From: Streptomyces longwoodensis | Lineage (GTDB): Bacteria; Actinomycetota; Actinomycetes; Streptomycetales; Streptomycetaceae | Assembly (NCBI RefSeq): GCF_001514125.1 | Contig: NZ_KQ948568.1 | Location: 1 to 64,000 of the forward strand | Direction: 5' to 3' | DNA: 64,000 nt | Shown: positions 52,676 through 60,788 of the stretch, one piece after another | How positions within the stretch are numbered: the stretch's first letter is position 1 | How the letters are laid out: each line of letters starts with the position of its first letter | Program-made: the position numbers and the translations under genes | Notes under the pieces: model-generated | What the model was told of the DNA's origin: nothing | Database searches by the model: none | What the model saw: the letters and a program-made list of their open reading frames with translations, nothing else

Positions 52676-54802
52676 CTACTCCTGCTCGCACAGCTCGAAC
52701 CAGATGCTCTTGCCCTCGCCGCGGGGGGAGACCCCCCAGGTGTCGGCGAGGAGTTCGATGAGGAGCAGGCCGCGGCCCGAGGACGCCATCTCGCCGGGGC
52801 GGCGCTTGTGCGGGAGGTCGTCGCCGGTGTCGCTGACCTCGATCCGCATCCGCCGCCCGGCCGGCCCGCTCGACACCTCCGCGACCAGCAGCGCGTCGGT
52901 GTCGGTGTGGACGAGGACGTTGGTCAGCATCTCGGAGACCAGCAGGACCGCCGAGTCGACCTGGTCGGCCGAGGCCCAGTCGTGCAGCAGCTCGCGCAGC
53001 TGCTGGCGGGCGACGGCGATCCGCTCGGGCTCGGCCTGCGCGACCGTCAGCATCGTGCGGCGCGTCCTGGGCCGTGCGGGGGCGGCCGGGCCGAGACGGC
53101 CGGCGCCGTGCCGGCACAGCAGGAGCAGCGCGATGTCGTCCTCGCGGCGGTCGCTCAGCCGGCCCGTGGTGTGGTGGGAGGAGGGTCCGTGCACCGCCTG
53201 GACCAGGGAGTCGGCCAGTTCCTCCAGGCCGGCGTCGTGTCCCTCCAGGATGCGGCGGACCCGCTGCCAGCCGGTGTCCAGGTCGTGCCCGCCGGTCTCC
53301 AGGAGGCCGTCGGTGCACAGCATCATCGCCTCGCCCGGCTCCAGCAGCAGCCGGGTGGTGGGGTAGTCGGAGTCCGGGTCCACGCCCAGCGGCGGTCCGC
53401 CCGCCGTGGCGCGCAGGATGACCGTGCCGTCGGCCAGCCGGATCGCCGGGTCGAGGTGGCCCGCCCGGGCGGCCTCCAGGACCCCGGTGGCGGGGTCGAC
53501 CTCGACGTAGAGGCAGGTCGCGAAGCGCAGGTCGGAGGGGTCGTCGTCGCTGGGGGCGATCGCGGCGAAGAAGCGGGAGGCGCGGGAGAGGACGGCGTCC
53601 GGGCGGTGGCCCTCGGCGGCGTACGCGCGCAGCGCTATCCGCAGCTGGCCCATCAGCCCGGCGGCCCGGACGTCATGGCCCTGGACATCGCCGATGACCA
53701 GCGCGAACCGTCCCCCGTCGGACGGGGAGCCGCCGGGCAGCGGGATCATGTCGTACCAGTCGCCGCCGACCTGGAGGCCGCCGCCGGTGGGTATGTAGCG
53801 GGCGGCCAGGGTCATGCCGGGTATCTCGGGGCCCAGGCGTGGCAGCATGCTGCGTTGCAGTCCGTCGGTCAGCTCGCGCTGGGTCTCGGCGGCGCCCGCG
53901 CGGGACAGCGCCTGGGCCAGCATCCGGGCCACCGTGGTCAGCACCGAGCGCTCGTCGGGCGTGAACGCCACCGGGTAGGCGAAGGCCGCCATCCAGGCGC
54001 CCATCGTGCGCCCGGCCACCGTCAGCGGCAGGAAGGCCCAGGAGTGGCGGCCGAACTGCTGGGCCAGCGGCCAGGTGAGCGGGTAGCGCTGCTTGTACTG
54101 CTCGACGCTGGACAGGTACACCGCGCGGCCGGTGCGGACCACCTCGGCCGCCGGGTAGTCGGTCTCCAGCGGCATGTGCAGGAACGGCATCTCGTCGCCG
54201 GGCCGCTGACCGTGGTGGCCGATGATGGTCAGCCGGTCGCCCTCCACCCCGAAGACGGCGAGGCCGTCCGGGGAGAAGCCCGGCATGGACAGCCCGGCCG
54301 CGACCCGCAGCACCTCCTCCGTGGAGCGGGCCTCGGCCAGCGCGCGGCCCGCGTCCAGCAGGAACGCCTCCCGCGAGCGCCGCCAGTCGCCGGTGACGGC
54401 GGTGCGTCCGGCGGAGGTGCCGGGGGCCGGCTCGGTGACCTCCTGGAGCGTGCCGATCAGCTCGTACGCCTTCTTCAGGGGGTCGAAGGACGGCTTCGAG
54501 CGGCTGCGTACGACCCGGATGATCCGGCCGTGCTCGTCCATGATCCGGATGCGGACCTCGGCCAGGGTGCCCTCGGCGACCGCGAGCTGCACGACGCCGG
54601 TGATCTCGTTCCAGTCGACCGGGTGGAGGCGGGCGCGGGTCTGGGCCTCGGTGAGGACCGTCCCCTCGGCGGGCAGGCCGAGCAGCCGGGCCGCCTCGGC
54701 ATCGACCGTGACCAGGCCGGTGGACGTGTCCCAGTGCCAGACTCCGGTCGCGAGGGCGGCGAGAACCTCACCCACGGCGGGCAGGGGCTCACCAGTGCGC
54801 AT
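52676..54802 (-). CDS. SpoIIE-type phosphatase with PAS, GAF and HATPase domains
   Basis: This 708-residue signalling protein has an N-terminal PAS-like domain (about 10-115), a GAF domain (about 150-315) and a PP2C/SpoIIE phosphatase ('GGDWYDMIPLPGG', 'VIGDVQGHDVRAAGLMGQLR', 'CTDGLLETGG'). The C-terminal GHKL kinase domain is RsbW-like ('LLVSEMLTNVLVHTDTDALL', 'GRGLLLIELLADTWG'). Such proteins act in partner-switching of anti-sigma antagonists, with both phosphatase and kinase in one chain. The sensed signal is unknown. The ATG at 54802 follows a G-run. Confidence 0.9.
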   Translation of the reverse strand: MRTGEPLPAVGEVLAALATGVWHWDTSTGLVTVDAEAARLLGLPAEGTVLTEAQTRARLHPVDWNEITGVVQLAVAEGTLAEVRIRIMDEHGRIIRVVRSRSKPSFDPLKKAYELIGTLQEVTEPAPGTSAGRTAVTGDWRRSREAFLLDAGRALAEARSTEEVLRVAAGLSMPGFSPDGLAVFGVEGDRLTIIGHHGQRPGDEMPFLHMPLETDYPAAEVVRTGRAVYLSSVEQYKQRYPLTWPLAQQFGRHSWAFLPLTVAGRTMGAWMAAFAYPVAFTPDERSVLTTVARMLAQALSRAGAAETQRELTDGLQRSMLPRLGPEIPGMTLAARYIPTGGGLQVGGDWYDMIPLPGGSPSDGGRFALVIGDVQGHDVRAAGLMGQLRIALRAYAAEGHRPDAVLSRASRFFAAIAPSDDDPSDLRFATCLYVEVDPATGVLEAARAGHLDPAIRLADGTVILRATAGGPPLGVDPDSDYPTTRLLLEPGEAMMLCTDGLLETGGHDLDTGWQRVRRILEGHDAGLEELADSLVQAVHGPSSHHTTGRLSDRREDDIALLLLCRHGAGRLGPAAPARPRTRRTMLTVAQAEPERIAVARQQLRELLHDWASADQVDSAVLLVSEMLTNVLVHTDTDALLVAEVSSGPAGRRMRIEVSDTGDDLPHKRRPGEMASSGRGLLLIELLADTWGVSPRGEGKSIWFELCEQE

Positions 54803-54929
54803 TGCCCCACTTTAAGAAGACCGTCCCGGGACGTGCCACCGAGCGAGTGTGAGACCGGTCACTGCAGGGCCGTAATCGACGGACCGTAACGGAGGAGAGC
54901 CGGGGGTGAGCCGCCCGGTACGCTGGGGG

Positions 54930-54947
54930 GTGTTTCACGTGAAACAC
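54930..54947. other. parS site (ParB binding) upstream of aspS
   Basis: A perfect 18-bp palindrome, GTGTTTCACGTGAAACAC, has the core GTTTCACGTGAAAC at 54932-54945. It is the same sequence as the site at 22852-22869, 32 kb away. It lies in the gap between the divergent phosphatase and aspS genes, about 75 bp before the aspS start, so ParB loading could also touch the aspS promoter. Confidence 0.92.
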
Positions 54948-55021
54948 CGGCCACACCGGCTGCGACCGGGCAGTACCGGCCGAAACCCCCACCCCGATCC
55001 GCGAAGACTGGATGAACGACG

Positions 55022-56785
55022 ATGCATCGGTACAGGTCCCACACCTGCGGCGAGCTCCGCGCTTCTGACGTCGGCACCGACGTCCGGCTGAGTGGCTGGC
55101 TGCACAATCGGCGCGACCTGGGCGGCATCCTCTTCATCGATCTGCGCGACCACTACGGCATCACGCAGCTCGTGGCCCGTCCCGGCACGCCCGCCTACGA
55201 GGCCCTGGACAAGCTGTCCAAGGAGTCGACCGTCCGCGTCGACGGCAAGGTCGTCTCCCGCGGCGCCGAGAACATCAACGCCGACCTGCCCACCGGCGAG
55301 ATCGAGGTCGAGGTCGGCGAGGTCGAGCTGCTGGGCGCGGCCGCCCCGCTGCCGTTCACGATCAACACCGAGGACGGGGTCAACGAGGAGCGGCGCCTGG
55401 AGTACCGCTTCCTGGACCTGCGCCGCGAGCGCATGCACCGCAACATCATGCTGCGCACCCAGGTCATCTCGGCCATCCGGCAGAAGATGAGCGGGCTCGG
55501 CTTCAACGAGCTGGCCACCCCGATCCTGACCGCGACCTCCCCCGAGGGCGCGCGCGACTTCGTGGTGCCCTCCCGCATCCACCCGGGCCGCTTCTACGCG
55601 CTGCCGCAGGCGCCGCAGCAGTTCAAGCAGCTGCTGATGATCTCCGGCTTCGACCGCTACTTCCAGATCGCGCCCTGCTTCCGCGACGAGGACGCCCGCG
55701 CCGACCGCTCGCCGGGCGAGTTCTACCAGCTCGACGTCGAGATGAGCTTCGTCGAGCAGGAGGACGTCTTCCAGCCGATCGAGAAGCTCATGACCGAGCT
55801 GTTCGAGGAGTTCGGCGGCGGCCGGCACGTCACCTCGCCGTTCCCGCGGATCCCGTTCCGCGAGGCGATGCTGAAGTACGGCTCCGACAAGCCGGACCTG
55901 CGGGCCCAGCTGGAGCTGGTCGACCTCACCGACGTGTTCGAGAACAGCGAGTTCAAGGCGTTCGCCGGTCAGCACGTGCGCGCGCTGCCCGTGCCGGCCG
56001 TCCAGGACCAGCCCCGCAAGTTCTTCGACCAGCTCGGCGACTTCGCCGTCTCGCAGGGCGCCAAGGGCCTGGCCTGGGTCCGCGTCGGCGAGGACGGCAA
56101 GCTGTCCGGCCCGATCGCGAAGTTCCTCACCGAGGAGAACGTCAAGATCCTCACCGAGCGCCTCGGCCTGGAGGCCGGTCACGCCGTGTTCTTCGGCGCG
56201 GGCGAGTTCGACGAGGTCTCCAAGATCATGGGCGCGGTGCGCGTCGAGGCCGCCAAGCGGGCCGGCCACTTCGAGGAGAACGTCTTCCGGTTCTGCTGGA
56301 TCGTCGACTTCCCGATGTTCGAGAAGGACGAGGAGACCGGCAAGATCGACTTCTCGCACAACCCGTTCTCGATGCCCCAGGGCGGCATGGAGGCCCTGGA
56401 GTCCCAGGACCCGCTGGACATCCTGGCCTGGCAGTACGACATCGTCTGCAACGGCGTCGAGCTGTCCTCCGGCGCGATCCGCAACCACGAGCCGGACATC
56501 ATGCTCAAGGCGTTCGAGATCGCGGGCTACGACCGCGAGACCACCGAGCGCGAGTTCGCGGGCATGCTGCGCGCGTTCCGCTTCGGCGCCCCGCCGCACG
56601 GCGGCATCGCCCCCGGCGTGGACCGCATCGTCATGCTCCTCGCGGACGAGCCCAACATCCGCGAGACGATCGCGTTCCCGCTCAACGGCAACGCGCAGGA
56701 CCTGATGATGGGCGCCCCGACCGAGCTGGAGGAGTCCCGCCTGAGGGAGCTCCACCTGACGGTGCGCAAGCCGCAGCCGAAGTAG
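55022..56785 (+). CDS. aspS: Aspartyl-tRNA synthetase
   Basis: A bacterial-type class II synthetase of 587 residues. It has an N-terminal OB anticodon-binding domain ('LSGWLHNRRDLGGILFIDLR'), motif 2 'FRDEDARADRSPGEFYQLDV', the flipping loop 'LPQAPQQFKQLLM', the inserted GAD domain (about 290-420), and motif 3 'GIAPGVDRIVMLLADEP'. It charges tRNA-Asp. Residue 33 is Leu and the later segment reads ENIN, resembling discriminating enzymes. The ATG at 55022 is standard for length. A hairpin at 56802 terminates it. Confidence 0.96.
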   Translation: MHRYRSHTCGELRASDVGTDVRLSGWLHNRRDLGGILFIDLRDHYGITQLVARPGTPAYEALDKLSKESTVRVDGKVVSRGAENINADLPTGEIEVEVGEVELLGAAAPLPFTINTEDGVNEERRLEYRFLDLRRERMHRNIMLRTQVISAIRQKMSGLGFNELATPILTATSPEGARDFVVPSRIHPGRFYALPQAPQQFKQLLMISGFDRYFQIAPCFRDEDARADRSPGEFYQLDVEMSFVEQEDVFQPIEKLMTELFEEFGGGRHVTSPFPRIPFREAMLKYGSDKPDLRAQLELVDLTDVFENSEFKAFAGQHVRALPVPAVQDQPRKFFDQLGDFAVSQGAKGLAWVRVGEDGKLSGPIAKFLTEENVKILTERLGLEAGHAVFFGAGEFDEVSKIMGAVRVEAAKRAGHFEENVFRFCWIVDFPMFEKDEETGKIDFSHNPFSMPQGGMEALESQDPLDILAWQYDIVCNGVELSSGAIRNHEPDIMLKAFEIAGYDRETTEREFAGMLRAFRFGAPPHGGIAPGVDRIVMLLADEPNIRETIAFPLNGNAQDLMMGAPTELEESRLRELHLTVRKPQPK

Positions 56786-56801
56786 GAGTACACAGAGCGG
56801 A

Positions 56802-56831
56802 CGGCCCCGGGACATCACAGTCCCGGGGCCG
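56802..56831. terminator. Bidirectional terminator between aspS and the caspase-kinase gene
   Basis: A perfect 12-bp stem (56802-56813 with 56820-56831) with the loop ATCACA lies between two convergent genes ending at 56785 and 56846. Confidence 0.88.
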
Positions 56832-56845
56832 CGTTCATTCGGGCA

Positions 56846-59062
56846 TCACCATTGCTCGATGCCTGCTACAGCGGCAGAGATGATGTCGGTCACCCGGTTG
56901 ACGCCAGTGACGTTCAGCGTGACGTCGTTGATCGTGAAGAACACCTGATAGGCGCCCTTGTTCCCGGCATGCCGCTGCACGCCGGGCAGCCTCGCAACGA
57001 CTTTGTCGAGCCGGATGTTGATGGAATCACGGGCCGAGCGGCCTGACTTCAGTGACGGCACCGGGATCTTGTCGGTGACCGCGCACTCGAGTTCCATCGA
57101 TGCCGTCCCCCTGGGAGTGATGTTCTTGATGCGCGCCACTATCTCGACCTGGCCCGATCGGCTGTTCATCCGGCACTCACCCTCGGTGGCCGAGTAGTGA
57201 TTGATACCGGCGTACAGGTGGCCGATGCGGCGGCAGAGGTCCCCCTCGGGTATCTGGTCCGTGCCGCTGGCGATTTGGATGACCGACTCCGCGCGGCGCA
57301 GCTCACTGACGAAGTCGACCACTGTCTGCGGCCGCTCGCTGGGCTGTTTCGACGTCGAGGACTTGTAGAGGTTGATGAGCGTTGCGGCGGCGCGGTCGTC
57401 GACCCAACTCGCGAGATCGTGAGTGAGGATCTCCACGTTCTTCGTGAAGTTCTCACCGCTCGGATCCCGCCCAGTGATGACGAAGAACATCAACTGAGCC
57501 AGGCTGAAAACGTCGACGGTCTCGCTGCGGGCCGTTCGGGCGTTGGGCTCGAACAGTTGCTCAGGGGCTGCGTAGTTGATGACCCCACCCACACCGATGT
57601 TCGTGGTGACCGTGCGGTTGGTCTCGTGGTAGGCGAGATCGAAGTCGGTCAGGTAGGGGGCGAGCCGACCATCGCCGTTGTACTCGGCGATGATGTTCTC
57701 CGGCTTTATGTCCCGGTGACGGACCTGCTGTGAGTGGGCGTGCTGAACCGTCTCACAGATATCGATCATCAGTTGGAGCACGGACTCGGGGTCACCGCGG
57801 TCGATGTAGGCCTTGCGCAGGTTGTCGCCGGGAATCGAGTCCATGAGGAACCCGTACGGTGCGGCCAGCATCTCGTGAACTCGCACGATGTACGGATGTT
57901 CCAGCTTCCGCATGTTGTTGTAGCCGTTCGCGAAGCGCCGGACCTTCACCTCGTCGTCGAGCTCGTTGCCATGAAACACTTTCATGGCGTACCGCTTTCC
58001 TCCGTCACCCTCCAGTTCCCAGACATGGCCGTATCCGCCATGCCCCAGGTGCCGGATGACGCGACCGAACCGGGTCTGCTCGCCGACGCTGATGTCAGCG
58101 AGGTTCTTCCTGAACTCGCGTACGCGGGCAACCAGGTTGATCCAGTCGCTGTTGCGGCGCAGGTCCGGTAGTGCCTTCTCCGTCTCCTCGAACCAGTTCA
58201 CCACGGGCTCGAGTTCGATGGAGCACGTCTTGGAGCCCTGCTGCAGCCGTACGTTGCGTTCCGACAGTTCCGTGAGCTGGAGGTAGTGGTACTGGTCGAC
58301 GAGATGGTGTGCCTTGGCCAGATTCTGCGCCAGCTCGCTTCGGTCGATGGGCGGCCCCTCCCGCTTGGGGAAGCCGGAACCCAGAACCACCGTGCCGGCG
58401 ATGTCGCCCTTGAAGACAGGTGTCTGGATTTCGGATGACAGAGCCGCGGTGACGTACTCGTAGATACCCAGCAGCGTGATGTTGCCGTCCCAGTTGACCG
58501 CGTCGCCCAGCATCGCGCTGGTCAGAGCATCCGTGAAGATGCCTCGTCCTCGCCGCTCCTCGGCCTCCTCCTCAGGCCGGCAGGCGGCAAGGATGCAGCG
58601 GCTTTCGTTCACCGCTGGTACTTCGCGCTCGATGTCACCGGCCTGGAGCGGCCTGCTGTTCGTCCAGCTGTATGCCGAGCCGGAGTGGCAGCAGTCGAGG
58701 ATGGTCACCACATGGTCGAAGTTGTTGCTGGCAGACTCCATGATCTGTGCCATGTCGCCGAGCGAGATACCCGGGTCGTACATCTCACCGTCGTGGGTGA
58801 CCAGGTGCCCCCCTTGGCCGAGAACCTGTCCATGCCCGGCGAAGTAGAAAAGGAGAGTCCCTCCCTCTTCCTCGCCGTACGCCAGCTCGTGCAGATGACG
58901 ACGAATGTTGCTGCGGGTCGCCTGCCCGTTGAGCAGCAACTTGCTGTCGAAGTCGTACTGCTCCAAGGAAAGGCAGGACGCGACGTCCTTCGCGTCGTTC
59001 ACACAGCCGAACAAGGGTGCGCCCGGATAACTGTCGATACCTACGATCACTGCTCGGTTCAC
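56846..59062 (-). CDS. Caspase-like protease fused to Ser/Thr kinase and a C-terminal domain of unknown type
   Basis: This 738-residue protein has a caspase (C14, metacaspase-like) domain at about residues 1-235, with the dyad His77 in 'FYFAGHGQ' and Cys125 in 'ILDCCHSGSA'. A helical linker is followed by a Hanks-type kinase at about 330-590. The kinase has the Gly-loop 'LGHGGYGHV', Lys361, 'HRDIKPEN' with Asp451, DFD instead of DFG at 473-475, and 'AAPEQL'. The final 140 residues form an unrecognised beta-rich domain. G+C is visibly lower than in its neighbours. The GTG at 59062 was chosen because the caspase core begins at once (VNRAVIVGID). A signalling or abortive-defence role is inferred only. 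Confidence 0.87.
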   Translation of the reverse strand: MNRAVIVGIDSYPGAPLFGCVNDAKDVASCLSLEQYDFDSKLLLNGQATRSNIRRHLHELAYGEEEGGTLLFYFAGHGQVLGQGGHLVTHDGEMYDPGISLGDMAQIMESASNNFDHVVTILDCCHSGSAYSWTNSRPLQAGDIEREVPAVNESRCILAACRPEEEAEERRGRGIFTDALTSAMLGDAVNWDGNITLLGIYEYVTAALSSEIQTPVFKGDIAGTVVLGSGFPKREGPPIDRSELAQNLAKAHHLVDQYHYLQLTELSERNVRLQQGSKTCSIELEPVVNWFEETEKALPDLRRNSDWINLVARVREFRKNLADISVGEQTRFGRVIRHLGHGGYGHVWELEGDGGKRYAMKVFHGNELDDEVKVRRFANGYNNMRKLEHPYIVRVHEMLAAPYGFLMDSIPGDNLRKAYIDRGDPESVLQLMIDICETVQHAHSQQVRHRDIKPENIIAEYNGDGRLAPYLTDFDLAYHETNRTVTTNIGVGGVINYAAPEQLFEPNARTARSETVDVFSLAQLMFFVITGRDPSGENFTKNVEILTHDLASWVDDRAAATLINLYKSSTSKQPSERPQTVVDFVSELRRAESVIQIASGTDQIPEGDLCRRIGHLYAGINHYSATEGECRMNSRSGQVEIVARIKNITPRGTASMELECAVTDKIPVPSLKSGRSARDSINIRLDKVVARLPGVQRHAGNKGAYQVFFTINDVTLNVTGVNRVTDIISAAVAGIEQW

Positions 59063-59187
59063 TCGGCCCCCCAGGCGCGTGCGTCGGACATGGTCCGTTG
59101 ACCAGATGTCACGCATCGTAGTGCTGGCAGCTAAGTTCGGGTACCGCAAAGCAAGGTGAAACCGTACCGATCGCACTGAGGCGGGGG

Positions 59188-60609
59188 TCAGGCCCAGAAG
59201 GAGAGGCCGGTGCCGCCCAGCATGGTCGAGGCCTGCTGGGTCAGGCCCAGCGCGGCGGCCGTGAATACGCGGCTGCGGGTGGTCGTGGGGCCGGAGGTGA
59301 CGCCGGGGAAGACCCAGGCCGCACCGGTGTGGTTGTTCTCACCGAAGCCGCCGACGAACAGCTCGGGACGGCCGTCCCGGTCCACGTCCCCGACGGCGAC
59401 CGTGGCGCCGAACTGGTCGTCGGTCTCGGAGGCGTCCGGCACGTTCGCGCTGTCCTGGCTGAACAGGTACGACCCGGTGCCGAGGGCGCCGGTGCGGCGG
59501 CCGGGGACCACGGTCACCTGGCCGGCGTGCACCTGGCCGCCCAGGGTCTCCGACGGGGCGCCGATCACGATGTCGGCCAGCCCGTCCCGGTTCAGGTCGG
59601 CCACCGTGAGCGCGGTGCCGAACGCGTCGCCCTTCTCGCTGGTCTCGGGGACACCGGCCGTGTTCTGCGTCAGCTGCTCGGGCACCGTGTCGGGCGTGAT
59701 GCCGGCGGCCGAGCCGCGCCAGACCAGCACCCGGCCGCCCACGGCGCCGTCCACGCCGTCCCGCTCGGGCTCCCACGGGTCGCCGGCGACCAGGTCGGCG
59801 TACCCGTCGCCGTTGACGTCGCCGCTCGCGATGACCAGCCCGTTCCCGTTCAGGGCCTCGCGGTACCCGGTGCCCGTGGAGACCTCGCCGCCGCTGAGGC
59901 CGCTCATGCCCCCGGTGACGACCGCCGGGTCGCTGGTGCCGTTGCCGTCGAAGTCGCCGAGGGCGACGCCCAGCGGCGAGGGGGTGTCCTGGTCCAGGTG
60001 GACCGAGCCGTAGCGGCCGGTGCGGGTGAACGGGCCGTCGAACAGGACGGTGCCGTGCCAGCCGCTCACCCCGACGCGGGTGCCGGGGCCGGCGGTGCGC
60101 ACGGTGACGTCCAGTCCGTAGTACCCGGGGTCCGTCTCCGGCGTCGGCAGGTCGGTGCCGCTGGTCAGCCCGTTCGGGCCGCCCCACAGCACGGTCACCG
60201 ACCCGGCGTCCGTGCCCAGGGCCGTGTCCTCGTGGGGCGTGCCGACGACGAGGTCCGCGTAGCCGTCCCGGTCGAGGTCGGCCGTCGCCGTGGACGAGCC
60301 GAACCGGTCGAAGGCCTCGGCCGTGTCGGGAACGCCCGCGGAGTTCTGGGTGATCACGGCTCGCCGGGTCGGCGACAGCCCCGCCTTCGCGCCGTACAGG
60401 ACGACGACGGCGCCCGCGGCCTCCTTGCCCGCGACGTTCGCGCCGGGTGCCGACAGCACGGCGTCGCGGTAGCCGTCGCCGTTGAAGTCGCCCGGTGCCG
60501 CGTCGTGCACGGCGGCCGCCGGGGCCGCGGGCAGCAGCGCGCCGCCGAGCAGCGCGGCCAGCAGGACGGCGGCGGCGCGCGGGGCGCCCCTGCGCGGACG
60601 GTCGTTCAT
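59188..60609 (-). CDS. Secreted FG-GAP repeat (integrin-alpha-like) protein
   Basis: A precursor of 473 residues. The signal peptide ends near 'AAPAAA' (about residue 33). A beta-propeller follows, built of FG-GAP repeats, each with a calcium-type D-x-[DN]-x-[DN]-G-x-x-D loop, for example 'GDFNGDGYRDAVLS', 'ADLDRDGYADLVVG', 'GDVNGDGYADLVAG', 'ADLNRDGLADIVIG' and 'GDVDRDGRPELFVG'. Streptomyces encode many such extracellular proteins of unknown binding partner. The ATG at 60609 precedes a normal signal peptide. Confidence 0.9.
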   Translation of the reverse strand: MNDRPRRGAPRAAAVLLAALLGGALLPAAPAAAVHDAAPGDFNGDGYRDAVLSAPGANVAGKEAAGAVVVLYGAKAGLSPTRRAVITQNSAGVPDTAEAFDRFGSSTATADLDRDGYADLVVGTPHEDTALGTDAGSVTVLWGGPNGLTSGTDLPTPETDPGYYGLDVTVRTAGPGTRVGVSGWHGTVLFDGPFTRTGRYGSVHLDQDTPSPLGVALGDFDGNGTSDPAVVTGGMSGLSGGEVSTGTGYREALNGNGLVIASGDVNGDGYADLVAGDPWEPERDGVDGAVGGRVLVWRGSAAGITPDTVPEQLTQNTAGVPETSEKGDAFGTALTVADLNRDGLADIVIGAPSETLGGQVHAGQVTVVPGRRTGALGTGSYLFSQDSANVPDASETDDQFGATVAVGDVDRDGRPELFVGGFGENNHTGAAWVFPGVTSGPTTTRSRVFTAAALGLTQQASTMLGGTGLSFWA

Positions 60610-60788
60610 GGCCGTGGATCCCCTCCCCCTCGGGGCGCGCACGTCACACCCCCTCGCGGAGCCTAGACGGAACGCGCGGGGCGCCGGGGGCCGTGGCGTA
60701 AAAAAGATCACCACGGGCGGCAACTCCCGGGCGGGCGGCGGCCACTGACAGGTGTACGACCGTTCCCTCCCGTTCGAAGGAAGTCCCC

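Noticed and set aside
55000..60700. Multi-gene caspase-NTPase conflict system around the caspase-kinase
   Set aside because: The neighbours are aspS and a secreted FG-GAP protein. I see no STAND/AP-GTPase, EACC1-like or TPR partner. Only the single fused gene can be supported.
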